A program made the translations under genes and the position numbers. This document shows positions 7,592 through 16,124 of a DNA stretch of 64,000 bases, piece after piece. How positions within the stretch are numbered: the first letter of the stretch is position 1; every line of letters starts with the position of its first letter. Origin of the DNA: Kocuria palustris (lineage in GTDB: Bacteria; Actinomycetota; Actinomycetes; Actinomycetales; Micrococcaceae); assembly GCF_007666205.1 (NCBI RefSeq), contig NZ_VDOR01000002.1:124001-188000 (forward strand), in the 5' to 3' direction. The notes below the pieces were generated by a model. That model worked only from the letters and a program-made list of their open reading frames with translations, searched no databases and was not told where the DNA came from.

Positions 7592-8734
7592 TCAGGATAC
7601 GGCGGCCGGGGAAGGCCGCGCGGGCTCGACGTCCAGGCGGTAGAAGGTCGTCCCGTGCAGGGGCTTCCCCCCGACGCGCTCGAACTGCCGGGAGGAGCCG
7701 ATGTTCTCGTCGACGATGAAGGTCACGAGCAGCCGTCGGCAGCCCTTGGCCTTGAGCCGGCCCATGATCTCCTGGCTCAGCAGGGAGAGCAGGCCCTTCC
7801 CCTCGTGCTCCGCCCGGGTCCCCTGCACGATCAGCAGGGCCTCCCTCCGATACCGGCGACGACGCAGCGCCAGCCCTGCCTGGTCGCGCAGGGCGAGCCG
7901 TCCGCGGGCCTCGCGCACGGCGGGGGAGATGTTCGGGATGCAGACGAAGTGCGAGGCGATCTCGCCCGTGTCCCGGGAGCGCAGCAGGCCCACGATGTCG
8001 AGGTCCAGCAGCACGGAGAGATCCTGCACCGAGGCGGCGAACTGCTGCTCGTCCATCTCGGTGAAGTAGTGCTGGCGCCCCATCGCCTCGTTCACGGCGG
8101 CCGCGAGCCGCGGGAGGGCGTGGGCGACGTCGCGACGGCGCAGCTGCACGAGCTCGACGCCGCGGTCCTCGAACTCGCTGCGCTCCGGTCGCCGGGGCTC
8201 GGCGCGGGTCAGGTCCACCGACCAGGTCGAGCCCTCGGACCAGCGCTCGTAGCCCAGCAGCTCGAAGCTCTCCGGCACGCGGCTGGGGTTCCAGGGCTGA
8301 TCCAGGAACGTGGGCTCGGAGAAGCCGCTGGTGATCACGCCGCAGCGCTCCTGCGCATCCAGCGCGCAGGGGCCGAGCAGCTGCCGCTTGCCGAGGGAGC
8401 GGGCGCGCTCGACGGCCCACAGGGTCAGCGCCTCGAGGCAGGCGAGGTCCGCGAACTCGGTCGCGCCGAAGAAGAGGGTGGGCGTCCCGAGCCGGTGCTC
8501 GAGGGCGTCGTGGGTGTGGACCGTGGAGCGGCCCCGGGCGGCGCCCTCCTCGTCGCGGATCAGGACCAGGTCGATCCGCCCGGGATGGCTCACGGTGCCG
8601 TCGAACCAGCCGCGGATCGTCCCCTCCATGATCGGCATGTGCAGATGGGCCGGGTGCAGCTCCCAGGGCAGGGCGATGAACTCCCGCAGCTGGGACTCCG
8701 TGCGCACGATCTCCACGCGAAGCCTCTGGGTCAC
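7592..8734 (-). CDS. GNAT-like N-acetyltransferase protein (YghO-type)
   Basis: 380 residues from a GTG start. That start was chosen over a longer frame because AGGAAG lies about 10 bases upstream and the extra N-terminal residues are low-complexity. The C-terminal half shows acetyltransferase-like features: the segment REALLIVQGTRAEHEGKGLLSLLSQEIM resembles the acetyl-CoA pyrophosphate loop (Q/R-x2-G-x-G/A), followed by RRLLVTFIVDENIGSSRQFERVGG, the usual distal GNAT helix. The large N-terminal half (DLVLIRDEEGAARGRSTVHTHD) looks like a second, degenerate GNAT fold, as in E. coli YghO-type proteins. Substrate is unknown. Confidence 0.6.
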   Translation of the reverse strand: MTQRLRVEIVRTESQLREFIALPWELHPAHLHMPIMEGTIRGWFDGTVSHPGRIDLVLIRDEEGAARGRSTVHTHDALEHRLGTPTLFFGATEFADLACLEALTLWAVERARSLGKRQLLGPCALDAQERCGVITSGFSEPTFLDQPWNPSRVPESFELLGYERWSEGSTWSVDLTRAEPRRPERSEFEDRGVELVQLRRRDVAHALPRLAAAVNEAMGRQHYFTEMDEQQFAASVQDLSVLLDLDIVGLLRSRDTGEIASHFVCIPNISPAVREARGRLALRDQAGLALRRRRYRREALLIVQGTRAEHEGKGLLSLLSQEIMGRLKAKGCRRLLVTFIVDENIGSSRQFERVGGKPLHGTTFYRLDVEPARPSPAAVS

Positions 8735-8954
8735 TGGCGGCACTTCCTCTCGCCCGCACGCGGCGGGGCCGGAATCGGCGGATGGTCGCAGCGCCCTGCC
8801 GGAGCCCCGGGTGCGGGCTCCGGCGCCCGCGGGCTGCCGGAGCATGCCGGGCGGGCATCGGCCCAGGCCGGGCGCAGCGGGGCCTGCGCCGCTCAGCCTA
8901 CGTGCGGGCGGGGCCGCAGGCCGAGGCGTGAGAGGGACGCCACGGCCGGGGGGC

Positions 8955-8983
8955 TGGTCAGCCGGGTGTGCGTGACGTATCAT
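8955..8983 (+). promoter_or_regulatory. Candidate promoter for the GST-family gene
   Basis: TGGTCA at 8955-8960 and TATCAT at 8978-8983 have a 17-base spacer, 73 bases before the next start. The 322-bp gap between 8735 and 9056 otherwise holds only GC-rich, non-coding sequence. Confidence 0.4.
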
Positions 8984-9056
8984 CTAAACCGGGACAGGAG
9001 CCCGGGCCGCCGCGCGGCGCGCTCGGGACGGACCGCAGAGGCATTCGGAGGCAGCG

Positions 9057-10133
9057 ATGAGCGACCTGAGCACCGCCGGGACCGAGCACAGCACCAAGGG
9101 CGCCTACGTGCACCAGGGTGCGGAGTTCGACCGCGACACCAACTACATCGAGGACCGCATCGTCGCCGATCCCGCAGCGGCGCAGCTGTCCGAGGGGGCG
9201 CAGGCCTGGCCGGTCGAGGCCGGGCGCTACCGGCTCGTCGCCGCTCGGGCCTGCCCGTGGGCCAACCGCACGCTGATCGTGCGCCGCCTGCTGGGTCTCG
9301 AGGATGCGATCTCGATCGGGCTGCCCGGACCGACCCACGACGTGCGCTCGTGGCGCTTCGACCTCGATCCCGACGGGCGGGATCCGGTGCTGGGGATCGA
9401 GCGCCTGCAGGAGGCCTACTTCGCGCGCTTCCCCGACTACCCCCGCGGCATCACCGTCCCGGCGATCGTGGACATCGAGTCCGGGGCCGTCGTGACGAAC
9501 GACTTCCCCCGGATCACCGAGGACTTCGCCAAGCAGTGGACCGCCCACCACCGCCCGGGCGCCCCCGACCTGTGGCCGGCCGAGCTCGAGGACGAGATGG
9601 CCGCCGTGATGAAGCGCATCTACACCGAGGTCAACAACGGCGTGTACCGGGCGGGATTCGCGGGCTCCCAGGAGGCCTACGAGAAGGCCTACGATCGGCT
9701 GTGGACCGCGATGGACTGGCTCGAGCAGCGCCTGGCCGACCGCCGGTTCCTCATGGGGGACCGGATCACCGAGGCCGACGTCCGCCTGTTCACCACGCTG
9801 GTGCGCTTCGACCCCGTCTACCACGGCCACTTCAAGGCGTCGCGGAACAAGCTCAGCGAGATGCCGAACCTGTGGGCCTACGCCCGAGATCTGTTCACGA
9901 CCCCCGGATTCGGCGACACCGTCGACTTCCAGCAGATCAAGGAGCACTACTACATCGTCCACGAGGACCTGAACCCCACGCAGATCGTGCCCGTGGGCCC
10001 GTCGCTGGAGAACTGGCTCGAGCCGCACGGCCGCGAGGCCCTCGGCGGCAGCCCGTTCGGCGACGGCACCGCCCCCGGGCCGGTCCGCCCGGAGGAGCGC
10101 GTGGACCCCGCGCACACTCCGCTGGGGGCGTGA
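9057..10133 (+). CDS. Glutathione S-transferase superfamily reductase (YqjG/Ecm4-like)
   Basis: 358 residues. The N-terminal thioredoxin-like part holds ACPWANR with Cys66, the catalytic Cys motif of S-glutathionyl-hydroquinone reductases (Xi-class GSTs). The C-terminal helical domain contains MGDRITEADVRLFTTLVRFDPVYHGHFKASR, also typical of that class, and about 40 Pro/Gly-rich residues end the chain. The family reductively removes a thiol adduct from quinones and hydroquinones. Actinomycetes normally use mycothiol rather than glutathione, so a mycothiol-dependent role is likely but inferred. Start ATG 9057 has GGAGG upstream. A link to aromatic catabolism is possible but not shown. Confidence 0.82.
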   Translation: MSDLSTAGTEHSTKGAYVHQGAEFDRDTNYIEDRIVADPAAAQLSEGAQAWPVEAGRYRLVAARACPWANRTLIVRRLLGLEDAISIGLPGPTHDVRSWRFDLDPDGRDPVLGIERLQEAYFARFPDYPRGITVPAIVDIESGAVVTNDFPRITEDFAKQWTAHHRPGAPDLWPAELEDEMAAVMKRIYTEVNNGVYRAGFAGSQEAYEKAYDRLWTAMDWLEQRLADRRFLMGDRITEADVRLFTTLVRFDPVYHGHFKASRNKLSEMPNLWAYARDLFTTPGFGDTVDFQQIKEHYYIVHEDLNPTQIVPVGPSLENWLEPHGREALGGSPFGDGTAPGPVRPEERVDPAHTPLGA

Positions 10134-10245
10134 TCCCGGGCACCGGGCCCGCCGGCGCCGAGGCGGCGCCCGGTACGCTGATCCGTCGAATCCCCGCCGC
10201 GGCAGCGCGCCGCCGCCGCGGCCTCAGCTGCGCTTCCGAAGGACG

Positions 10246-11100
10246 ATGCCCGTGACCCCGTACCGCAATCAGCGAGCCGCGGCCCTGCCGGCCCGGCTCT
10301 CCCGCTCCGTCCTCCTGGTGGGCGCCGCCGATCCCTCGGCCTTCGCGCCGGCTCTGGCCTCCGAGGCCGATTCCGTGATCTTCGACATCGAGGACGGCCT
10401 CCCGGAGGACCGGAAGGCGGAGGGCCGCGCCGCGGTGGTCGAGGCCCTGGACCAGGGGGCCGGGGCCTGGGTGCGCATCAACGACATCCACTCCGAGCAC
10501 TGGCAGGCCGATCTGGACGCCCTCTCCGGGGCGAAGAACCTGCGCGGGCTCATGCTGGCCAAGACCGAGTCGGCCGATCACATCACGCGCACGGCCATGA
10601 TGATGCCGGCGGGCACCCCCGTCATCGCGCTCGTCGAGTCGGCGCTCGGGATCGTGAACGCCACGGACATCGCCCGGGCCCCCGGGGTCTTCCGGCTGGC
10701 CTTCGGCGTGGGGGACTTCCGCCGGGACACCGGCGCCTCCGCCGAGCCCATGGCCCTGGCGCACGCCCGCTCGAGCCTCGTCGTCGCCTCGCGGGTCGGT
10801 CGGCTTCCGGGCCCGATCGACGGGCCCACGCCCGGAGCCTCCGGCGAGGCGCTGGCCGAGGCCTGCCGGGTGACCCAGTCGATGGGCATGACCGGCAAGC
10901 TGACTCTGGACCCGGGGCAGACCGAGGCGATCAACACCGGCCTGGCCCCCTCCGAGCAGGAGATCGCCTGGGCGCGCGAGCTGCTCGACGAGCACGAGTC
11001 CGGCATGGGCTCGGCCATGGACGGCAGCTATCTGCCGCGGCTGTCGCGCGCGCGCAAGGTCTCCGAGCTGGCCGCGACGTACGGCCTCTGGAACCGCTGA
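10246..11100 (+). CDS. HpcH/HpaI aldolase/citrate lyase (CitE-like) family protein
   Basis: 284 residues. The TIM-barrel pattern of CitE/malyl-CoA lyase-like proteins is clear: SVLLVGAADPSAF near the N-terminus, SVIFDIEDGLPEDRK with the metal-binding and CoA-handling acidic residues, VRIND, GLMLAKTE, ALVESALGI (metal-binding Glu) and AFGVGDFRRD. Stand-alone CitE-like proteins act on (3S)-malyl- or citramalyl-CoA type substrates; which one is not readable here. AAGGA is 4-5 bases before ATG 10246 but about 10 before GTG 10252, so translation may start at the GTG. The gene is not in an obvious operon. Confidence 0.8.
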   Translation: MPVTPYRNQRAAALPARLSRSVLLVGAADPSAFAPALASEADSVIFDIEDGLPEDRKAEGRAAVVEALDQGAGAWVRINDIHSEHWQADLDALSGAKNLRGLMLAKTESADHITRTAMMMPAGTPVIALVESALGIVNATDIARAPGVFRLAFGVGDFRRDTGASAEPMALAHARSSLVVASRVGRLPGPIDGPTPGASGEALAEACRVTQSMGMTGKLTLDPGQTEAINTGLAPSEQEIAWARELLDEHESGMGSAMDGSYLPRLSRARKVSELAATYGLWNR

Positions 11101-11174
11101 GCCGCCCCGCCCGCGCGGGCTCGGTGTGAGAAGGGCCTCGCCGGGTCCGGGAGGCCGGCGGATACGATGGCCGC

Positions 11175-13472
11175 ATGGATCATCGTCATGACGGCTCGCC
11201 CCTGCCCAGCTCCGCGACGGGGTCCCCGGGGGAGGGGGCGACGGGCGCGACGCTGCGGCGGCTGGCCGAGCAGCTCGGGGTCAGCACCCGCTACGAGGGC
11301 TTCGACGGGCAGGAGGCCGAGGTCCCCGAGGCCACGCTGAGCTCGGTGCTCTCCGCGCTGGACATGGACGTCTCGAGCGAGGACGCCGCGCAGCGCTCGC
11401 TCCGGTCGCACCTCGATGCGCCGTGGGGCCGGATGCTTCCGCCCGTGGTGATCGCCGTCGAGGGCCGCGGGGACGCCTTCCGCGTCCACGTGCCCTCGGG
11501 CGCCTCGCCCGTGGTGGAGGTCGTCGTCGACGGCGAGCCGCGGACCCTCGAGCCCGAGGCCGGCGGGGCCGAGACCCGGGAGATCGACGGGCGGCGGATC
11601 GATCGCCTGTCCTACCGCGTGCCCGCCGACCTCGCCCCGGAGTGGTACGAGCTGCGGGCCAGCGCGCCCGAGGTCGACCACGGCGTCCCCACGGAGATCG
11701 AGCTCGCCGTGACCCCGGAGCGGCTGTCCACCACGGACCGCCTGCTCGACAAGCGCCGCTGGGGCTGGGCCGTCCAGCTCTACTCCGTGGCCTCGGACCG
11801 GACCTGGGGCGTGGGGGACGTCAACGACCTCGGCGGGCTGGCCGCGATCGGCGGCGAGCAGGGGGCCGACTACGTGCTGGTCAACCCGCTGCACGCCTCG
11901 GAGCCCGTCCCGCCGATCGAGCCCTCGCCCTACCTGCCCGTGACCCGCAGGTTCTTCAACCCGCTGTACCTGCGCATCGCCGACATCCCCGAGATGGTCT
12001 ACCTGCGCCCCGGCGACGCCGAGATCGTCTCGACCCTGGACGTGATCCAGCGCCGCCGGATCCTGGACGTGGACGACGTCGAGCGCGACGAGGTCCACTC
12101 CGCCAAGCTCAAGGCCCTCGAGCTGCTCTACACGGTCCGCCGCTCGGCCCAGCGGCAGCAGCAGCTGCGCCGGTTCGTGGCGGAGAGCGGGCAGCAGCTG
12201 CAGGACTTCGCCCTGTGGTGCGCGATCCGCGAGGAGATCGGCCCCGACTCCCCGCTGTGGGAGGACGAGGCCGCCGGCCCGGAGGCGCCCTACGCCGTCG
12301 AGGCCAGGACCCGGCTGGAGGGCCGGATCCACTTCCACATCTGGCTCCAGTGGCTGCTCGACGAGCAGCTGGCCGGGGCCCAGCACGCGGCGAAGGCCGC
12401 GGGGATGTCGATCGGCGTGATGCACGACCTCGCCGTGGGGGTCTCCAAGGACGGCGCCGACGCCTGGTCCCTGAACCGGTCGCTGGCCCGGGGGGTCTCG
12501 GTGGGCGCGCCGGCCGACATGTACAACCAGCAGGGCCAGGACTGGAGCCAGCCGCCGTGGCACCCGTTCCGGCTGGCCGAGTCCGGCTACCGGCCGTGGC
12601 GCGAGATGCTGCGCAGCATCTTCCGCCACGCCGGGGGCATCCGGGTGGATCACATCATGGGCCTGTTCCGGCTGTGGTGGATCCCCGAGGGCAATGCGGC
12701 CTCCGACGGCGCGTACGTCTCCTACGACCACGAGGCCATGCTCGGCATCCTGGCCCTCGAGGCGCAGCGGGCCGACGTCGTGGTGGTCGGCGAGGACCTG
12801 GGCACGGTCGAGCCCTGGGTGCGCGACGAGCTCTCGGCCCGCGGCGTGCTGGGCACCTCCGTGCTGTGGTTCGAGACCGAGGGCGAGGGCCCCAAGGACC
12901 CCCGCGACTACCGGGTCGAGACCATGGCCTCCGTGGGCACGCACGACTTCCCCCCGACGGCGGGCTACCTCCAGGGCGTGCAGGTGGATCTGCGCGACGA
13001 GCTCGACCTGCTCGAGCGGCCCGTCGAGCAGGAGCGCGCCGAGGCGCAGGCCTCTGTGCGGCGGTGGCTCGATGCGGTGGCCGAGGAGGGCCTGCTGCCC
13101 GAGGACGCCGACGAGCAGCACACCGTCGAGGCGCTGCACGCCTACCTCGGGCTGGCCCCGTCGCTGCTGCACTGCGTCCAGCTCGTGGACGCGGTGGGGG
13201 AGCGCAGGGTGCAGAACCAGCCGGGCACCTCCGGGGAGCAGCACCCCAACTGGCGGATCCCGCTCGCCGACGGCGACGGGCGGCGCGTGCTGCTCGAGGA
13301 TCTCCAGTCCTCCGAGCGGGCGCGCTCGCTGTCCCAGGTGATGAACAGGGCGCTCGGGCGGGCCATGCGCCGGACCGAGCGCGACGGGGCGCCGTCGCAG
13401 CCGCGCCGGGCTGATCCGGAGGCCCCGACGGCCGCCGGCGACGCCGATGCGGGCCCCGCGGACGCGGGCTGA
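11175..13472 (+). CDS. malQ: 4-alpha-glucanotransferase (amylomaltase)
   Basis: 765 residues, GH77 family. It transfers maltosyl and glucanosyl units between alpha-1,4-glucans. An N-terminal extension of about 190 residues, typical of actinobacterial and enterobacterial MalQ, precedes the barrel (WGWAVQLYSVASDRTWGVGDVNDL). The catalytic set is visible: nucleophile region GIRVDHIMGLFRLWW near residue 490, acid/base region VVGEDLGTVEP near 539 and stabiliser region VGTHDFPP near 588. The Arg/Pro/Ala-rich C-tail is disordered. No ribosome site is present; TACGAT lies exactly 6 bases before the ATG, so the transcript is probably leaderless. Confidence 0.93.
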   Translation: MDHRHDGSPLPSSATGSPGEGATGATLRRLAEQLGVSTRYEGFDGQEAEVPEATLSSVLSALDMDVSSEDAAQRSLRSHLDAPWGRMLPPVVIAVEGRGDAFRVHVPSGASPVVEVVVDGEPRTLEPEAGGAETREIDGRRIDRLSYRVPADLAPEWYELRASAPEVDHGVPTEIELAVTPERLSTTDRLLDKRRWGWAVQLYSVASDRTWGVGDVNDLGGLAAIGGEQGADYVLVNPLHASEPVPPIEPSPYLPVTRRFFNPLYLRIADIPEMVYLRPGDAEIVSTLDVIQRRRILDVDDVERDEVHSAKLKALELLYTVRRSAQRQQQLRRFVAESGQQLQDFALWCAIREEIGPDSPLWEDEAAGPEAPYAVEARTRLEGRIHFHIWLQWLLDEQLAGAQHAAKAAGMSIGVMHDLAVGVSKDGADAWSLNRSLARGVSVGAPADMYNQQGQDWSQPPWHPFRLAESGYRPWREMLRSIFRHAGGIRVDHIMGLFRLWWIPEGNAASDGAYVSYDHEAMLGILALEAQRADVVVVGEDLGTVEPWVRDELSARGVLGTSVLWFETEGEGPKDPRDYRVETMASVGTHDFPPTAGYLQGVQVDLRDELDLLERPVEQERAEAQASVRRWLDAVAEEGLLPEDADEQHTVEALHAYLGLAPSLLHCVQLVDAVGERRVQNQPGTSGEQHPNWRIPLADGDGRRVLLEDLQSSERARSLSQVMNRALGRAMRRTERDGAPSQPRRADPEAPTAAGDADAGPADAG

Positions 13473-13512
13473 GCCGGTCCGGGCGGGTGTGAGCCACGCC
13501 ACCCGCACCCGC

Positions 13513-13541
13513 TTGGTCATCGGCGGCGCGTCGACTAGACT
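13513..13541 (+). promoter_or_regulatory. Upstream promoter (P1) of the rpmB operon
   Basis: TTGGTC at 13513-13518 and TAGACT at 13536-13541 with a 17-base spacer, 352 bases before the rpmB start. Confidence 0.5.
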
Positions 13542-13635
13542 CGATCCTCGTTCCATCCCTGTCCTGGGCTCCGCCGCGCGTCCGGGACTCCCGGGGCGGG
13601 AGCGGCATCCGCCCTGGAGGGGAGGATGTGAAAAG

Positions 13636-13664
13636 TTGCGGGCAACCCGGCGCCAGCCTACGAT
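13636..13664 (+). promoter_or_regulatory. Proximal promoter (P2) of the rpmB operon
   Basis: TTGCGG at 13636-13641 and TACGAT at 13659-13664 with a 17-base spacer. Transcription would start near 13671, leaving a leader of about 222 nt before rpmB. Confidence 0.6.
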
Positions 13665-13670
13665 GTGAGG

Positions 13671-13892
13671 CTGTCGTGTGGTGGAGTCCACCTTCCGGCA
13701 CCACGATCTTCGCCGTCGTCATGGCGGACCCCTGACGGTTCCCCACCGTGCCGGGCCTGTGAGAGGGCCCTGGGTTCATGAACGGTGGCTGTACTCAGGT
13801 GACGGGACGCCCTGGCCGCTGCCGCAGCTGCATCCGTGCATCAGCGCGCACCACAGCGTGCCGTCATTCGTCGACATTTGGAGGAGAGCACA
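13671..13892 (+). other. Structured 5' leader of the rpmB-rpmG-rpsN operon
   Basis: The 420-bp gap after malQ holds two promoters and this leader. Several inverted repeats fold locally: GGTGGA with TCCACC near 13680-13691, CGTCA with TGACG near 13718-13738, and an ACCGT/ACGGT outer pair enclosing a GGGCC/GGCCC hairpin near 13746-13787. The leader ends in GGAGGAG 6 bases before the rpmB ATG. Ribosomal protein operons are often controlled through such leaders, but I recognise no known leader class. Tiny open frames within it have no ribosome sites. Confidence 0.5.
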
Positions 13893-14129
13893 ATGGCAGC
13901 GTATTGCCAGGTGACCGGGGCTCAGCCGGGCTTCGGACACACCATCTCGCACTCGCACCGCCGCACCAAGCGCCGGTTCGACCCGAACATCCAGAAGAAG
14001 CGCTACTGGGTTCCGTCCCTGCGCCGCAACATCACGCTGAACCTCAGCGCCAAGGGCATCAAGGTCATCGACGCCCGGGGCATCGACGCTGTCGTCGCTG
14101 AGATGCAGGCACGAGGGGAGAAGTTCTGA
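13893..14129 (+). CDS. rpmB: 50S ribosomal protein L28 (cysteine-poor form)
   Basis: 78 residues, starting MAAYCQVTG and containing the family block [22 protein letters not shown]. Zinc-ribbon versions carry paired cysteines; here only one Cys is left at the first site (CQVTG), so it is of the zinc-independent type. The ribosome site GGAGGAG precedes ATG 13893. First gene of rpmB-rpmG-rpsN; rpmG begins one base after its stop. Confidence 0.95.
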   Translation: MAAYCQVTGAQPGFGHTISHSHRRTKRRFDPNIQKKRYWVPSLRRNITLNLSAKGIKVIDARGIDAVVAEMQARGEKF

Positions 14130-14130
14130 C

Positions 14131-14298
14131 ATGGCCAAGGATAAGGACGTCCGTCCCATCATCAAGATGAAGTCCACCGCCGGAACCGGGTACACCTACG
14201 TGACCCGCAAGAACCGTCGGAACAACCCGGATCGCATCGTGCTCAAGAAGTACGACCCGGTCGCCCGCAAGCACGTCGATTTCCGCGAGGAGCGCTGA
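14131..14298 (+). CDS. rpmG: 50S ribosomal protein L33 (zinc-independent form)
   Basis: 55 residues: [49 protein letters not shown]. The chain has no cysteine, so this is the C-minus L33 form. GAGGGGAG lies about 11 bases before ATG 14131 inside the end of rpmB. Coupled to rpmB and followed after one base by rpsN. Confidence 0.95.
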   Translation: MAKDKDVRPIIKMKSTAGTGYTYVTRKNRRNNPDRIVLKKYDPVARKHVDFREER

Positions 14299-14299
14299 G

Positions 14300-14605
14300 A
14301 TGGCCAAGAAGTCCAAGATCGCCAGGAACGAGCAGCGCAAGCTCGTCGTGGCCCGCTACGCCGACAAGCGCGCGGAGCTGAAGAAGACCCTGGTCGACGA
14401 GAACGCCTCCGACGAGGCCCGCGAGGCCGCTCGCCTGGGCCTGCAGAAGCTCCCCCGGGACGCCTCCCCGGTCCGCGTCCGCAACCGCGACCAGATCGAC
14501 GGCCGCCCGCGCGGCACCTTCCAGAAGTTCGGGATCTCCCGCGTCCGGTTCCGGAACATGGCTCACAAGGGCGAATTGCCGGGCATCACCAAGTCGAGCT
14601 GGTAA
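14300..14605 (+). CDS. rpsN: 30S ribosomal protein S14 (long, zinc-independent form)
   Basis: 101 residues, the long S14 type without the CxxC zinc motif. The conserved C-terminus is [41 protein letters not shown]. In many actinomycetes this rpmB-rpmG-rpsN trio is the zinc-sparing duplicate set under Zur control; whether it is a duplicate here depends on the rest of the genome. No Zur palindrome was recognised upstream. Confidence 0.95.
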   Translation: MAKKSKIARNEQRKLVVARYADKRAELKKTLVDENASDEAREAARLGLQKLPRDASPVRVRNRDQIDGRPRGTFQKFGISRVRFRNMAHKGELPGITKSSW

Positions 14606-14619
14606 CTTCCAGACCGACG

Positions 14620-14639
14620 GGCACCTCTGCTGAGGTGCC
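14620..14639 (+). terminator. Hairpin between rpsN and hup
   Basis: Perfect 8-bp stem with a 4-base loop, 14 bases after the rpsN stop and 35 bases before the HU start. It may partly terminate or process the transcript between the two genes. Confidence 0.45.
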
Positions 14640-14674
14640 GGCGAGTAGACCCCAAACCCCAGGAGGACTGCAGT

Positions 14675-14956
14675 ATGGCTAAGAACCGCAGCGAGATCGT
14701 CGCCGAGATCGCCGAGAAGGCGGACACCACCCAGGCTCAGGTGAACGGCGTCCTCGACGCCCTGTTCGAGGTCCTCGAGACCTCCGTCGCCCAGGACGAG
14801 AAGGTCACCATCCCCGGCTGGTTCTCCGTCGAGCGCACCGTCCGCAAGGCGCGCACCGGACGCAACCCGCAGACGGGCGAGTCCATCGAGATCCCCGAGG
14901 GCCATTCGGTGAAGCTCTCCGCCGGCTCCAAGCTGAAGGCTGCCGCCTCCAAGTGA
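14675..14956 (+). CDS. hup: DNA-binding protein HU
   Basis: 93 residues, the full length of short HU without the Lys/Ala-rich C-tail found in mycobacterial HU. Family features are NRSEIVAEIAEKADTTQAQVNGVLDALFEVL (dimerisation helices), GWFSVERTVRKARTGRNPQTGESIEIPEGHSVKLSAGSKLKAA, and the DNA-inserting arm RNPQTGE. AGGAGG is 9-14 bases upstream. Nucleoid-associated, DNA-bending protein. It is the last gene of the ribosomal protein cluster and ends at a strong terminator. Confidence 0.95.
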   Translation: MAKNRSEIVAEIAEKADTTQAQVNGVLDALFEVLETSVAQDEKVTIPGWFSVERTVRKARTGRNPQTGESIEIPEGHSVKLSAGSKLKAAASK

Positions 14957-14992
14957 TGTCTCCGGGCTGAGCCGGTCTGCGCTCAGTCCGTC

Positions 14993-15033
14993 CGCCGCAG
15001 GGCGGCTCCCCCATCGGGAGCCGCCCTGCGGCG
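14993..15033 (+). terminator. hup terminator
   Basis: Perfect 18-bp GC stem with a 5-base loop, 36 bases after the HU stop. Confidence 0.85.
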
Positions 15034-15192
15034 TTCTGCACGGTCCTCCGCCGCCGCAGGGCCCGACGCGGTTGCCACGGCGGATTCGCGGCCCCGCGCC
15101 GCGCGGCGGCATAATGACGGGACCCGGCAGCGGCCGCCCCAGTGCGGCCGCCCGCCCCGCCCCGCGCCCCGCAGCCGTCGAAGGAGGGCCCC

Positions 15193-15861
15193 GTGATCAC
15201 CGCGCGCACCCTGCGCTTCGTGCGGGGCTGGACCGCCTCGACGGTCGCCACGGGCGCGGCGGTGCTGGCCCACACGGTGGCCGGCGGGCCGTGGCCGCCC
15301 GCGCTGCTCGTCGTGCTGTGCATGGCGCTGTGCGCACCGGTGTGCATGCTGCTGGCCGGGCTGCGCCTGCCTCGGGTGGGGCTGGTCCTGTCGGTCGCGG
15401 TCTCGCAGCTGGTGTTCCACGGGCTGTTCTCGATGTCCGGGGGCATGACCGCGGCGGTCGATCGCACCGGTCATGCCGGGCATGCGGGCCACGCCGTCGA
15501 CGCCCAGGGCCCCGCCCTGGTGCTGCAGCCGGAGGCCGCCGCGGGACATCATCACGGCGGCCTCGAGGCCATCGGCACGGGGGCCGCCGCCGGGTCGTTG
15601 CTCATGCCGGTCCTGCACGTGGCCGCCGGCATCCTGACCGTCCTGGTCCTGCGCCACGGCGAGAGCCTCGTCCTGCGGCTGCTGGCCACCCTCCTGATCC
15701 GCGCCCGCGTGCTCATCGCCCGCGCGCAGCGCGCCGCGATCGCGCCCCGGCCCCGGTGGCGCTGCGCTCTCCCGATGGCCCCCGACGCCCCGCGGCAGGC
15801 GCAGGCGGTCCTCTCGTCGCTGCGGTACCGCGGGCCGCCCGCTGCCGGTCTCCTCGCCTGA
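15193..15861 (+). CDS. His-rich membrane protein heading the copper cluster
   Basis: 222 residues from GTG 15193, chosen for the AAGGAGGG ribosome site 6-8 bases upstream. About five hydrophobic helices are visible. Between helices 3 and 4 lies a histidine-rich loop of about 50 residues (HAGHAGHAVDAQ and GHHHGG), likely facing outside and able to bind metal. No family with known function was recognised. It lies 263 bases upstream of copC in the same direction, which supports a role in copper handling, but this is contextual. The 263-bp spacer to copC contains no gene or clear promoter. Confidence 0.65.
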   Translation: MITARTLRFVRGWTASTVATGAAVLAHTVAGGPWPPALLVVLCMALCAPVCMLLAGLRLPRVGLVLSVAVSQLVFHGLFSMSGGMTAAVDRTGHAGHAGHAVDAQGPALVLQPEAAAGHHHGGLEAIGTGAAAGSLLMPVLHVAAGILTVLVLRHGESLVLRLLATLLIRARVLIARAQRAAIAPRPRWRCALPMAPDAPRQAQAVLSSLRYRGPPAAGLLA

Positions 15862-16124
15862 CCCGCGCCCTGTGCCGGACCGCGCGCCTGTCGCGGCGCA
15901 GCCGGTCCGCACCGAGGCGGTCTCGAGCCGCCGCGCGACGGCCGGGTCCGACGACGTCCGCCGCGCCCGTGCCCTTTCTCGGGAGCACCGCGCGGCCGAC
16001 CGCGAGCCGAGCAGACCCTCGCCGCGGCGGCGCCCCGATCGGGTGCCGTGCGGCGCCACCGCAGCAGCAGCGCCGTGCCCGTCGCCCCTCGAGGCGGCGG
16101 GTCGGCGGCGCAGGAGGAATCACC

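Noticed and set aside
13893-14605. Zur-regulated zinc-starvation operon
   Set aside because: The cysteine-poor proteins fit, but no Zur palindrome of the TGAAAA..TTTTCA type was found; one TGAAAA half-site at about 13629 is not enough. Duplication status cannot be seen from this window.
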